Positions 33,404 to 42,460 of a DNA stretch of 64,000 nucleotides are shown piece after piece (within the stretch, counting starts at the first letter, position 1; every line of letters starts with the position of its first letter). Position numbers and translations under genes: made by a program. The stretch comes from JAHWKI01 sp035513575 (GTDB taxonomy: Bacteria; Gemmatimonadota; Gemmatimonadetes; Longimicrobiales; RSA9), in contig DATKBW010000204.1 in the NCBI GenBank assembly GCA_035513575.1, positions 1 through 64,000 of the forward strand, in the 5' to 3' direction. The notes below the pieces were generated by a model. The model worked only from the letters and a program-made list of their open reading frames with translations. It made no database searches and was not told where the DNA came from.

Positions 33404-34393
33404 CTACCGGTTGCGGAGCGCTTCGGCAAACGCGTCGCGGACCTTCCGGGCCGCGTCGCGGGCGCCTTCTGCGACCTGGTCGAAGACCTCCTTCGCGTCC
33501 TCGCGGTACGACTGCGTGGCGGCCCGCAGGTCCTCGGCGTAGGGGGTCCTGGGCTCGCTCCGGCGGTGGTACTCGCCCCGGATGATGCGGTCGTACTCAC
33601 CCGCTTCCACCCAGTCCCGCAGCTCGGCGGCGCGGAGCGTGTGGAAAGGGTGGGTGGTGCCCAGCAGGTTGAGGACCTTGAAGACGGCGTCCGCGACATC
33701 GCCGCCCTCCCTGTACTCGTCCGCCTGCTGGAGGAACTCGTTCAGGTCCGATTCCTCGGGCGTGGCGCCGCCGGCGAGCCGCATGGAGGTGCGGAGCGCG
33801 GTCTCCGGGGACTGGACGGTGAGGAGCCCGGCGCGGTCGGCGGAGAGCTCGCTCTTGCGGCTCCACTCGAGGAGGCCGAGGAGCACGGCCCGGGCGGCCA
33901 GCCCGACGATGGGGTAGCCGATGTTGGCGAGCTGGAGGAGGATCACGGTCATCGTGCGGTAGAGCACGTGCCCCGAGAGGATGTGGCCCAGCTCGTGGCC
34001 CAGGAGGAACACGACCTCGTCCTCCGCCAGCAGCCGGATGGCGCCGCTGTTCAGCACGATGAACGGCCTGTCCATGCCGTACGCGCCCGCGTTCACGATG
34101 GGTGTCTGCGAGATGAAGAGCGGGTAGTGCTCGGGGGCATCGAGGGTCCGGAGCACGTCCTGGTAATGGGCGTGGACCCACCCGAACTGCTTCTCCGATA
34201 CGCGCACGGCGTTGGCCTGGAACGCCAGCCGGACGGGCTTCTCGCCGAAGAAGCCGAAGATGCGCCGGAGCACCTCGTCGAAGCCGGGGATCCGGCGCAG
34301 CGCCGCGAGGGCGGCCCGGTCCGCCGGGTGCTCCCACGACTCCGCCCCGATGTCCTTCAGGATCACGCGTCCGCCGTCCGGGATGTCCGTCAT
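33404..34393 (-). CDS. M48 family metalloprotease (HtpX-like)
   Basis: 329 residues. LLGHELGHILSGH gives the HExxH zinc site near 125, and ELSADRAGL the third ligand (ExxxD). One or two hydrophobic stretches follow the zinc site (TVILLQLANIGYPIVGLAARAVLLGLLEW in part). M48 proteases of this type act in membrane-protein or envelope quality control. The ATG has GGAGGA 5 nt upstream. The promoter region carries GAAACC-N16-CGTAG, shared with the ECF sigma operon. Confidence 0.85.
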   Translation of the reverse strand: MTDIPDGGRVILKDIGAESWEHPADRAALAALRRIPGFDEVLRRIFGFFGEKPVRLAFQANAVRVSEKQFGWVHAHYQDVLRTLDAPEHYPLFISQTPIVNAGAYGMDRPFIVLNSGAIRLLAEDEVVFLLGHELGHILSGHVLYRTMTVILLQLANIGYPIVGLAARAVLLGLLEWSRKSELSADRAGLLTVQSPETALRTSMRLAGGATPEESDLNEFLQQADEYREGGDVADAVFKVLNLLGTTHPFHTLRAAELRDWVEAGEYDRIIRGEYHRRSEPRTPYAEDLRAATQSYREDAKEVFDQVAEGARDAARKVRDAFAEALRNR

Positions 34394-34428
34394 GCAGTCC
34401 TCCAGTGGGGTGCCCGCCGCGCCACCCT

Positions 34429-34453
34429 ACGGCCTCGAGGGCCGCCGGGTTTC
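34429..34453 (-). promoter_or_regulatory. Candidate ECF-type promoter for M48 protease
   Basis: Minus strand: GAAACC (34453-34448), 16-nt spacer, CGT (34431-34429) followed by AG. The CGT lies 36 nt before the ATG, nearly the same as at the ECF sigma gene. Confidence 0.5.
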
Positions 34454-34484
34454 CGGGCGGCGGCGCGCGCCCGCGCGGCGGGCA

Positions 34485-35645
34485 TCAGGGCGCGGCATCC
34501 AGCGCCTGCCCCAGGTCCTCGCGCAGGTCGTCCACGTCCTCGATCCCGACCGACAGCCGGACCAGCCCGTCGCTGATCCCCATGGCCGCGCGCCGCTCCG
34601 CCGGCACGGAGGCATGGGTCATCAGCGCGGGGTGGCCGATCAGACTCTCGACCCCGCCGAGGCTCTCCGCCAGCGCGAAGACCCGGGTGTTCTCCACCAT
34701 CGCCCGCGCCCGCTCGATCCCGCCGAGCTCGATGCTGATCATCCCGGTGAACCCCTTCATCTGCCGCCGCGCCAGGTCGTGCTGCGGGTGGGACGGGAGC
34801 CCCGGATAGTACACCTGCTCGACCTTCGGGTGCGCCTCCAGCCACTCCGCCAGCGCGAGGCCGTTGCGGTTGTGCGCCTCCATGCGGACCGCCAGCGTCT
34901 TCGTCCCCCGGAGGGCGAGCCAGGCGTCCATGGGTCCCGGCACGGCGCCGGCCGCCTTCTGCATGTAGAAGAGGTGCTCGCCCCACTCGTCGCTGGTCGT
35001 CGCGGCGATGCCGCCGATCACGTCGCTGTGCCCGTTCAGGTACTTGGTCGTGGAGTGCACGACCACGTCGATCCCCAGCTCCAGCGGGCGCTGGTTGTAC
35101 GGCGACGCGAACGTGTTGTCCACGCACGTCGGGATCCCCGCACTCCGCCCGATCTCCGCCGCCGCCTCCAGGTCCGTGACGCGCATCATCGGGTTCGTCG
35201 GCGTCTCGAGGTAGAGGAGGCGCGTCGCGGGGCGGATCGCCCCACGGATCGCGTCCGGGTCCCGCCCGTCGATGAAGGTGAACTCGATCCCGAGGCGCGC
35301 CAGGATCGTCCTGAACATGCGGGTGGTCCCGCCGTACGTGTTCTCCTCGCTCACGACGTGGTCGCCCGCGGAGAGCTTCTTGAGGATCGCCTCGATGGCG
35401 GCCAGGCCGCTGCCGAAGGCGGCGCCGTGGCGCCCCCCTTCGAGCGCGGCCACGTTGGCCTCGAGGGCGTGCCGGGTGGGGTTGGTCACCCGTGCGTACT
35501 CGTAGCCCTGGAGCGGCGCCCCCAGCTCGGGCTGGACGTACGTGGAGGTCTGGTAGATCGGCGGCATGATCGCACCCGTGGTCGGATCCGGACGCTGACC
35601 GGCATGGATCGCGCGGGTGGCGAAGCGGTAGTCTCTGTCCGTCAT
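34485..35645 (-). CDS. Cystathionine gamma-synthase/lyase-type PLP enzyme
   Basis: 386 residues. TRAIHAGQRPDPTTGAIMPPIYQTSTY is the cystathionine gamma-synthase/lyase N-terminus (given in part), YARVTNPTR, FGSGLAAIEAIL, DNTFASPYNQRPLELGID, and the Schiff-base Lys201 in STTKYLNGHSD. The motifs fit the CGS/CGL pair better than the paralogue at 9071. It acts in methionine or cysteine trans-sulfuration. Start MTDRDYRF at 35645; the upstream extension contains the promoter. Confidence 0.9.
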   Translation of the reverse strand: MTDRDYRFATRAIHAGQRPDPTTGAIMPPIYQTSTYVQPELGAPLQGYEYARVTNPTRHALEANVAALEGGRHGAAFGSGLAAIEAILKKLSAGDHVVSEENTYGGTTRMFRTILARLGIEFTFIDGRDPDAIRGAIRPATRLLYLETPTNPMMRVTDLEAAAEIGRSAGIPTCVDNTFASPYNQRPLELGIDVVVHSTTKYLNGHSDVIGGIAATTSDEWGEHLFYMQKAAGAVPGPMDAWLALRGTKTLAVRMEAHNRNGLALAEWLEAHPKVEQVYYPGLPSHPQHDLARRQMKGFTGMISIELGGIERARAMVENTRVFALAESLGGVESLIGHPALMTHASVPAERRAAMGISDGLVRLSVGIEDVDDLREDLGQALDAAP

Positions 35646-35693
35646 GGAAAGGCTCGGGTGCGTTCCGGATGGGAGAGGGGATTCCGGGGCGGG

Positions 35694-35722
35694 AACATAG
35701 GGCAAGGGGAGGAGGCGGTCCA
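35694..35722 (-). promoter_or_regulatory. Candidate promoter for trans-sulfuration gene
   Basis: Minus strand: TGGACC (35722-35717), 17-nt spacer, TATGTT (35699-35694). The -10 is good, the -35 moderate. It overlaps the ribosome binding site of the divergent hydrolase gene. Confidence 0.35.
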
Positions 35723-35724
35723 GT

Positions 35725-36543
35725 ATGGGAGAGGCGGGGGTGACGGCGGGCGTGCTGAACACGCAGGAGGTCGCGGCGGAGGGAGCAAGCCCCGCGGCGT
35801 GGATGGCCATGCTCCACGGCATCTACGGCGCGGGGCGGAACTGGGGATCGGTGGCGCGGGGACTGGTCGCGGCCCGCCCGGAGTGGGGCGCGCTGCTCGT
35901 GGACCTGCGCCAGCACGGCGGGTCGATGGGATTCCCGCCGCCCCATACGCTGACGGCCACGGCGGCGGACCTGGAGAGCCTGGCCGCGCCCGGTCCCCTG
36001 CGGGCGGTGCTCGGCCATTCCTTCGGCGGAAAGGTGGCGCTGGCGTACGCCCGCGGCGCGGAGGCGGTGGCGCAGGTCTGGGTCGTGGACTCCACTCCGG
36101 AGGTGCGCGAGCCCGAGGGGGGCGCCTGGAACATGCTGGAGATCCTGCGCCGGGTGCCGGACCGCTTCGGCGAGCGGGATGAGGCCGTGGCGGCGCTGGT
36201 GCGGAAGGGCGTGCGGAAGCCGATCGCGGCCTGGATGACCACCAACCTGGAGTGGACCGGGGAGGAGTACCGGTGGCGGCTGGATCTCGACGAGATGGAG
36301 ACGCTCCTCCGGAGCTTCTTCGAGACCGACCTCTGGGACGTGGTGGAGAGCCCGCCGGAGCGGCTCACCGTGCACGTGATCCGGGCCACGGAGTCCTCCG
36401 TCCTCGGCGACGACGCCGCGGCGCGGATCCGGGCTGCGGGCGAGGCGACGGGGCGGGTCCACCTGCACGACGTCCAGGGGGCGCACTGGCTCAACGCCGA
36501 CAACCCGGAGGCGCTGGTGTCCCTGCTGGCGGAACGGCTCTGA
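35725..36543 (+). CDS. Alpha/beta-fold hydrolase
   Basis: 272 residues. HGIYGAGRNW (oxyanion loop), GHSFGGKVAL with the nucleophile Ser near 101, VVDSTPE, and a late catalytic His in GAHWLNADNPEAL. The pattern matches YbfF/acyl-esterase-like hydrolases. Substrate unknown. GGGGAGGAGG lies 8-18 nt before the ATG at 35725. It is divergent from the trans-sulfuration gene; its stop is at the glmM promoter. Confidence 0.85.
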   Translation: MGEAGVTAGVLNTQEVAAEGASPAAWMAMLHGIYGAGRNWGSVARGLVAARPEWGALLVDLRQHGGSMGFPPPHTLTATAADLESLAAPGPLRAVLGHSFGGKVALAYARGAEAVAQVWVVDSTPEVREPEGGAWNMLEILRRVPDRFGERDEAVAALVRKGVRKPIAAWMTTNLEWTGEEYRWRLDLDEMETLLRSFFETDLWDVVESPPERLTVHVIRATESSVLGDDAAARIRAAGEATGRVHLHDVQGAHWLNADNPEALVSLLAERL

Positions 36544-36544
36544 A

Positions 36545-36574
36545 TTGACGTCGGTCCCGGCGCCCGGCTACGTT
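36545..36574 (+). promoter_or_regulatory. Promoter for glmM-glmS run
   Basis: TTGACG (36545-36550), 18-nt spacer, TACGTT (36569-36574), starting right at the end of the hydrolase gene. It leaves a leader of about 58 nt before ATG 36639. Confidence 0.55.
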
Positions 36575-36638
36575 TCCAGGGTCATGGCCGGCGCCTGAAG
36601 GGGCGGCGGCCTTTTTTCAGCGCTGGAAGAAGGGCGGG

Positions 36639-38015
36639 ATGGGCTTCGAGGTACCGGAAGGGCTGATGGTGAGCGTCTCCGGCGTGCGGGGGCGGGTCGG
36701 GGAGGCCCTCACGCCGGATGTCGCCGCGCGGTTCGCCGCGGCGTTCGGCGCGTACATGAACGAACACGCGGGGGGACGGGCCCGTGTGGTCCTGGGACGG
36801 GACTCGCGCACGTCGGGCCCGATGCTCGCCCGGGCGGTCAGCGCGGCGCTGGAGGGGGTGGGCTGCGACGTCGTCGAGGTGGGGCTGGTCCCGACGCCCA
36901 CGGTGCTCATGGCCATCCGGCACCACGGCGCCGACGGCGGGATCGTGGTGACGGCCAGCCACAACCCCGTGGAGTGGAACGCGCTGAAGCTGGCCTCCGG
37001 GGAAGGGATGTTCCTGGACGCGGAAGAGGCCGCGGCCATGCGGAGGCACCTGGAGCGGCCGGTGCCGTGGAAGGCGTGGGACGGGCTGGGGACCGTGACC
37101 CGGGACACGGGCGCCGCCGAGCGTCACGTGGCCGCGATCCTGGACCTGCCGTTCGTCGATGTCGACGCGATCCGGGCGCGCCGGTTCCGTGTGGCGCTGG
37201 AATGCATCCGCGGCGCCGGTGCGGTGACCCTGCCGCCGCTGCTGGAGGCGCTCGGGTGCGAGGTCCACGGCCTGAACCTGGAGCCTGACGGGCGCTTTCC
37301 GCGGAAGCCCGAGCCGGTGGCGGAGAACCTCGGCGACCTGGAGGCGCTGGTCCAGGAAACCGGCGCGCACATCGGGTTCGCCACCGACCCTGACGCCGAC
37401 CGGCTGTCGCTGGTGGACGAGCGGGGGCGCGCCATCGGCGAGGACTACACGCTGGCGCTCGCGGCCCGGGTCGTGCTGCGTCAACGCATGGGCGCGGTGG
37501 TGACGAACCTCTCGACCAGCCGCGTGGTCGAGGACGCGGCGCGGGACGCAGGGGCGCCGTTCCACCGGGCACCGGTGGGCGAGATCAACGTGGCCCGGCG
37601 GATGCAGAAGGAGGGGGCGGTCATCGGGGGCGAGGGGAACGGCGGGGTGATCCTTCCGGAACTGCATCACACGCGCGACGCCCAGGTGGCCGCGGCGCTG
37701 GTCCTCCAGCTCCTCGCGGAGACCGGGCGCTCCGTGAGCGAGATCGTGGCGTCGTCCCCGGGGTACGCCATCGTGAAGGACAGCATCGGTCGGCCCGCCG
37801 GCGACCTGGAGCCCGCGTACGCGCGGCTCGAGCGGGAGCTGGGCGCGGAGACGACGGACCGACAGGACGGGCTCTGGCTCGGCTGGAGCGGGAAATGGCT
37901 GCATTTCCGGCCCTCCGGCACGGAGCCGATCGTGCGGATGATCGCGGAAGCCCCGACGGAAGAGGAAGCGCGCGCTCTGGTGGACGCCGCGCGGCGGTCG
38001 CTGACTGCGGACTGA
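36639..38015 (+). CDS. glmM: Phosphohexomutase, probably phosphoglucosamine mutase
   Basis: 458 residues of the alpha-D-phosphohexomutase family. SVSGVRGRVG at the N-terminus, the phosphoserine loop TASHNPVEWN (Ser107), metal loop DPDADRLS, sugar-binding GEGNGGV, and phosphate-binding RPSGTEPIVR. The glmS gene starts 22 nt later, which argues for glucosamine-6-phosphate to glucosamine-1-phosphate conversion in UDP-GlcNAc synthesis. The active-loop wording (SHNPVEWN) also resembles PMM/PGM enzymes, so substrate is not certain. Confidence 0.87.
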   Translation: MGFEVPEGLMVSVSGVRGRVGEALTPDVAARFAAAFGAYMNEHAGGRARVVLGRDSRTSGPMLARAVSAALEGVGCDVVEVGLVPTPTVLMAIRHHGADGGIVVTASHNPVEWNALKLASGEGMFLDAEEAAAMRRHLERPVPWKAWDGLGTVTRDTGAAERHVAAILDLPFVDVDAIRARRFRVALECIRGAGAVTLPPLLEALGCEVHGLNLEPDGRFPRKPEPVAENLGDLEALVQETGAHIGFATDPDADRLSLVDERGRAIGEDYTLALAARVVLRQRMGAVVTNLSTSRVVEDAARDAGAPFHRAPVGEINVARRMQKEGAVIGGEGNGGVILPELHHTRDAQVAAALVLQLLAETGRSVSEIVASSPGYAIVKDSIGRPAGDLEPAYARLERELGAETTDRQDGLWLGWSGKWLHFRPSGTEPIVRMIAEAPTEEEARALVDAARRSLTAD

Positions 38016-38037
38016 AGTTTCACACGGGAGTGGAAAC

Positions 38038-39873
38038 ATGTGCGGGATCGTCGCATACATCGGAGACCGGGAAGTCACGCCGCTCCTGCTGGAGGGGCTC
38101 CGGCGCCTGGAGTACCGCGGATATGACTCGGCGGGGATCACGGTCTCCCGCAACGGGGACCTCACCACCCAGAAGGCGGTGGGCAAGATCGTCGAGCTGG
38201 AGAACCGGCTGAACGGCGGTGACGGCCTGCTGGGGAGCACGTGCGGGATCGCCCACACGCGCTGGGCCACACACGGCCCGCCGACCGAGCTGAACGCGCA
38301 CCCGCACACGGGGAACCAGAGCGAGGTGTGGGTGGTCCACAACGGCATCATCGAGAACTATGGCACGCTGAAGAAGAAGCTGGCCGAGCTCGGGCACGAG
38401 TTCCGGACGGACACGGACACGGAGGTCGTGGCGCACCTCATCGAGGAGGCGTACGAGGACTCCCTCGAGGAGGCGGTCCGGGCGGCGCTGTCGCAGATCG
38501 AGGGGACCTACGGCCTGGCCATCATGAGCTCCCGCGAGCCCGGCAAGATCGTGGGCGCGCGCAAGGGGAGCCCGCTCCTGGTGGGCATCGGCGAGGACAA
38601 CGAGTACTTCCTGGCCAGCGACGTGGCGGCGGTCCTCGCGCACACGCGCGACTTCGTCTACCTCGAGGACGGCGAGATGGCCGTGCTGACCCGGGACGGC
38701 TACAACATCTACTCGCTCAAGGGGCGGGAGATCCCGAAGGAGGTCCAGCACGTCTCGTGGGATCTCGATGTCATCGAGAAGAGCGGCTTCGATCACTTCA
38801 TGATGAAGGAGATCTACGAGCAGCCGGAGACGCTGGAGAACACCATGCGCGGCCGGCTCCTGGAGGAGGAAGGGACCGCGAAGCTCGGCGGCCTCCAGCA
38901 CCTGCTCGACGAGCTGCAGGAGACCCGTCACATCATCATCACCGCCTGCGGCACGTCCTGGCATGCGGGGCTGATCGGCGAGTACATGCTCGAGGAGTTC
39001 GCGCGCATCCCCGTCGAGGTCGAGTACGCATCGGAGTTCCGCTACCGCAACCCCGTGATCCCGCCCGATACGACGCTCATCGCCATCAGCCAGTCCGGCG
39101 AGACCGCGGACACGCTGGCGGCCATCCGGGAGGGGAAGCGGCAGAACGCCACGGTCATGGGGATCGTCAACGTCGTGGGGTCGACGATCGCACGGGAGAC
39201 GGACGGGGGCGTGTACATCCACGCGGGCCCGGAGATCGGCGTGGCGTCGACGAAGGCGTTCACGAGCCAGGTGGTGACGCTGGCGCTGTTCACCCTGCTC
39301 CTGGCGCGGCAGCGGGGGATGTCGGTGCTCCAGGGGCGGGAGATCGTCCACGCGCTGAAGGAGCTCCCGCGCCAGGTGGAGCAGGTGATCGAGATGAACG
39401 ACGCGATCCGGGAGCTGGCGCGGATCTACAAGGACGCGCCGAACTTCCTCTACCTGGGCCGCGGCTACAACTTCCCGACCGCGCTCGAGGGTGCGCTGAA
39501 GCTGAAGGAGATCAGCTACATCCACGCCGAGGGGCTTCCCGCGGCGGAGATGAAGCACGGGCCCATCGCGCTGATCACGCGGGAGATGCCGGTGGTGGTG
39601 GTGGCGCCGAACGACGCCGTCTACAGCAAGGTGGTGTCGAACATCGAGGAGGTGAAGACGCGGGGCGGGCGGGTCATCGCGGTGGTGAGCGATGGGAACA
39701 CGGAGCTGGTGGGGAAGGTGGACCACCTGATCACGATCCCGGAGACCATCGACATGCTGACGCCGATCCTGGCGACCGTCCCGCTCCAGCTGCTGGCCTA
39801 CCACGTAGCCGTGATGCGCGGGTGCGACGTGGACCAGCCGCGCAACCTGGCGAAGTCCGTCACCGTCGAGTAG
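38038..39873 (+). CDS. glmS: Glutamine-fructose-6-phosphate aminotransferase (isomerizing)
   Basis: 611 residues. Cys2 of MCGIVAYIG is the glutaminase nucleophile; RRLEYRGYDSAG, HTRWATHGPP and HNGIIENY complete that domain. Two SIS domains follow (ACGTSWHAGLIGEYM, SQSGETADT, GRGYNFPTALEGALKLKE) and the fixed C-terminus DQPRNLAKSVTVE. It makes glucosamine-6-phosphate, the first step of UDP-GlcNAc synthesis. No glmS ribozyme can fit in the 22 nt upstream. Confidence 0.97.
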   Translation: MCGIVAYIGDREVTPLLLEGLRRLEYRGYDSAGITVSRNGDLTTQKAVGKIVELENRLNGGDGLLGSTCGIAHTRWATHGPPTELNAHPHTGNQSEVWVVHNGIIENYGTLKKKLAELGHEFRTDTDTEVVAHLIEEAYEDSLEEAVRAALSQIEGTYGLAIMSSREPGKIVGARKGSPLLVGIGEDNEYFLASDVAAVLAHTRDFVYLEDGEMAVLTRDGYNIYSLKGREIPKEVQHVSWDLDVIEKSGFDHFMMKEIYEQPETLENTMRGRLLEEEGTAKLGGLQHLLDELQETRHIIITACGTSWHAGLIGEYMLEEFARIPVEVEYASEFRYRNPVIPPDTTLIAISQSGETADTLAAIREGKRQNATVMGIVNVVGSTIARETDGGVYIHAGPEIGVASTKAFTSQVVTLALFTLLLARQRGMSVLQGREIVHALKELPRQVEQVIEMNDAIRELARIYKDAPNFLYLGRGYNFPTALEGALKLKEISYIHAEGLPAAEMKHGPIALITREMPVVVVAPNDAVYSKVVSNIEEVKTRGGRVIAVVSDGNTELVGKVDHLITIPETIDMLTPILATVPLQLLAYHVAVMRGCDVDQPRNLAKSVTVE

Positions 39874-39876
39874 CCG

Positions 39877-40317
39877 GTGCGGGTGGTGCTGCAGCGGGTG
39901 AGCCGCGGCGAGGTCCGGATCGACGGCGTGTCCGTCGCGCGGATCGGCCGCGGCTTCGTGCTCCTGGCCGGCTTCGCTCCCTCCGACGACGAGGCCACCC
40001 TCGCCTGGATGGCGGAGAAGGTCGCGGGCCTGCGGATCTTCCCCGATCCCGACGGACGGATGAACCTCTCCCTCGACGACATCGACGGCAGCGCGCTCGT
40101 GGTCAGCCAGTTCACCCTCTACGGTGACGCCCGGAAAGGGCGGCGTCCGAGCTTCACCGACGCGGCGCCGCCGGAGCTCGCCATCCCTCTGTACGAGCGG
40201 TTCCTCGCCCTGCTCGGCGACCGGCTCCCGGGCCGGGTGGAGAGCGGGGAGTTCGGCGCCATGATGGACGTGGAGCTGGTCAACGACGGTCCGGTGACAC
40301 TGGTCCTGGACCGGTGA
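39877..40317 (+). CDS. dtd: D-aminoacyl-tRNA deacylase
   Basis: 146 residues. VVLQRVSRGEV, SQFTLYGDARKGRRPSF (with the catalytic region SQFTL) and the D-specific NDGPVTLVLD motif (GPVT) are all present. It removes D-amino acids from charged tRNA. GTG start 3 nt after the glmS stop; 4-nt overlap with maf. Confidence 0.95.
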   Translation: MRVVLQRVSRGEVRIDGVSVARIGRGFVLLAGFAPSDDEATLAWMAEKVAGLRIFPDPDGRMNLSLDDIDGSALVVSQFTLYGDARKGRRPSFTDAAPPELAIPLYERFLALLGDRLPGRVESGEFGAMMDVELVNDGPVTLVLDR

Positions 40318-40934
40318 CCCAGCCGCGCCTGGTCCTCGCCTCCGCGTCCCCGCGCCGCCGGCAGCTCCTGGCGCAGCTGGGGCTGGTCGTGGAGGTTCGT
40401 CCCGCGCACGTGGACGAGACGGCGCTGCCGGGGGAGGATCCGGCCTCGCACGTGGAGCGGCTCGCCCGGGAGAAGGCCGCGACGGTGGCGGCGGAGGCGG
40501 AGGACGCCCTGGTGGTGGGCGGGGACACCGTCGTCGTGGTGGACGGGGAGATGGTCACGAAGCCGGCGGACCGTACGGACGCGGTGGCCATGCTGCTGCG
40601 GCTGCAGGGCCGCGAGCACCGGGTGGATACGGGCGTGGCGCTCGCGGCGCCGGGGGGCCGAACGGTGTCCGCCGTGGTGTCCGCGAGGGTCCGGTTCCGC
40701 GGCTTCGACCGGGCCACCGCGGAGGCCTACGTGGCGACGGGGGAGCCGCTTGACAAGGCGGGTTCCTACGGGATCCAGGGATACGGGGCGGTCCTTGTGG
40801 AGGAGATTCGAGGCGACTACTTCGCGGTGATGGGGCTGCCGGTCGCGCGCGTGGTCCGGCTCATGGAGGAGCTGGGGTACCGCTACGGGTTCGGCAGCCT
40901 GATCGCCCCCGACGGCAAGGAGGACAGGCGGTGA
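40314..40934 (+). CDS. maf: Maf-family nucleoside triphosphate pyrophosphatase
   Basis: 206 residues. LASASPRRRQLLAQLGL is the Maf N-terminus, VGGDTVVVVDG holds the catalytic Asp, and DKAGSYGIQGYGAVLVEEIRGDY (shown in part) is the conserved core. It hydrolyses non-canonical or modified NTPs to NMPs. GTG start overlaps dtd; stop overlaps glpK, each by 4 nt. Confidence 0.93.
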   Translation: MTQPRLVLASASPRRRQLLAQLGLVVEVRPAHVDETALPGEDPASHVERLAREKAATVAAEAEDALVVGGDTVVVVDGEMVTKPADRTDAVAMLLRLQGREHRVDTGVALAAPGGRTVSAVVSARVRFRGFDRATAEAYVATGEPLDKAGSYGIQGYGAVLVEEIRGDYFAVMGLPVARVVRLMEELGYRYGFGSLIAPDGKEDRR

Positions 40935-42460
40935 GCGCGATTCTGGCCATCGACCAGGGCACCACCGGGACGACGTGCCTCGTCCTGGGCCGCGATGGGC
41001 GCGTCCTGGGGCGGGCCTATTCGGAGTTCGCGCAGCACTTCCCGCGGCCCGGGTGGGTCGAGCACGACGCGGGGGAGATCTGGGCGGTGACGCTGCGCGT
41101 GGCGCAGGAGGCGGTCGCGGCCTCGGGCGCCCGGGTCGGGCGGGGGACGGCGGGGACCGAGGCGGTTTACATCAGCGGGATCGGCATCACCAACCAGCGG
41201 GAGACGGTCCTGGTCTGGGACCGGGAGACCGGCGAGCCCGTGCACCGGGCGATCGTGTGGCAGGACCGGCGGACCTCCGCGCGCTGCCGGGCGTTGAAGG
41301 AGCAGGGGGCGGAAGCGCTGATCCGGTCGCGAACCGGGCTCGTGGTGGACCCGTATTTCTCGGGGACCAAGCTCGAGTGGCTGCTGGAGAACGTGGACGG
41401 GCTCCGCGCCCGGGCGGAAGCCGGGGCGCTCGCGGCCGGAACGATCGACAGCTGGCTGATCTGGAAGCTCACGGGCGGGCGGGTCCACGCCACGGACCCG
41501 ACCAACGCCTCGCGGACGCTCCTCTACAACATCGATACGCGCTCGTGGGACGATGACCTCCTCGCGCTGCTCGGCGTTCCCCGCGCCCTGCTCCCGGAGG
41601 TGCGGCCATCCAGCGGCGTCTTCGGGGAGACCGACGCCGCCCTCTTCGGCGACCCCATCCCGGTCGCCGGCGTTGCGGGCGATCAGCAGGCTGCGCTCTT
41701 CGGCCAGGGGTGCTGGACGCCGGGGCTCGCGAAGAACACCTACGGCACCGGAGCCTTCCTCCTGCTGCACACCGGAGAGGAGCGGATCGCCTCGGGGTCG
41801 GGGCTCCTCACCACCATCGCGTGCGACCCGGCCGGCCAGCCGGCGTACGCGCTGGAGGGCGCCATCTTCGTTGCCGGCGCCGCCGTGCAATGGCTGCGGG
41901 ACGGCCTGGGCGTCCTCGACGACGCCGCGGAAACGGCGGGAATGGCCGCCTCGCTGGAATCGAACGACGGCGTGTACCTCGTCCCCGCCTTCGTGGGCCT
42001 CGGCGCGCCGCACTGGCAGCCGGAGGCACGGGGGACCGTCGTGGGGCTCACCCGCGGCACCGACGCCCGCCATCTGGCCAGGGCGGCGCTGGAGGCGATG
42101 GCCTACTCCACGCGCGACGTGCTCCTCGCCATGGAGCGGGACTCCGGCATGGAAGCCCGGGAGCTGGCCGTCGACGGCGGCGCCGCCGCCAACGACTGGA
42201 TGATGCAGTTCCAGGCGGATGTTTTGGGTCTCCCGGTGCGCCGCCCGCGCAACCTCGAGACCACGGCCCTCGGGGCGGCCGGGCTGGCCGGCCTCGCCAC
42301 GGGGGTTTGGGAGGACGCCGACGCGTTCCTCGGCTCCCGGGCCGAACCGGACCGGTTCACGCCGGCCCTCGACGCGGCCGCGCGGGACCGGCTGATCGAA
42401 GGGTGGGACCGGGCCGTCGCGACGACGCTCTACTGGGCGAGCTCCCATGATGGGAAGTGA
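40931..42460 (+). CDS. glpK: Glycerol kinase
   Basis: 509 residues, FGGY family. LAIDQGTTGTTCL (ATP phosphate loop), GITNQRETVLVWDRETG, VWQDRRTS, SGTKLEWLL, GDQQAALFGQ and DGGAAANDWMMQFQADVLG (in part) identify glycerol kinase. It makes sn-glycerol-3-phosphate from glycerol and ATP. No glycerol facilitator or dehydrogenase lies next to it. It overlaps maf by 4 nt. Confidence 0.95.
   Translation: MSAILAIDQGTTGTTCLVLGRDGRVLGRAYSEFAQHFPRPGWVEHDAGEIWAVTLRVAQEAVAASGARVGRGTAGTEAVYISGIGITNQRETVLVWDRETGEPVHRAIVWQDRRTSARCRALKEQGAEALIRSRTGLVVDPYFSGTKLEWLLENVDGLRARAEAGALAAGTIDSWLIWKLTGGRVHATDPTNASRTLLYNIDTRSWDDDLLALLGVPRALLPEVRPSSGVFGETDAALFGDPIPVAGVAGDQQAALFGQGCWTPGLAKNTYGTGAFLLLHTGEERIASGSGLLTTIACDPAGQPAYALEGAIFVAGAAVQWLRDGLGVLDDAAETAGMAASLESNDGVYLVPAFVGLGAPHWQPEARGTVVGLTRGTDARHLARAALEAMAYSTRDVLLAMERDSGMEARELAVDGGAAANDWMMQFQADVLGLPVRRPRNLETTALGAAGLAGLATGVWEDADAFLGSRAEPDRFTPALDAAARDRLIEGWDRAVATTLYWASSHDGK

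Noticed and set aside
38016..38037. glmS ribozyme or riboswitch upstream of glmS
   Set aside because: The gap is 22 nt, far too short for the ribozyme.
38020..39804. 594-codon minus-strand frame opposite glmS
   Set aside because: Shadow of glmS; coordinates mirror it almost exactly.
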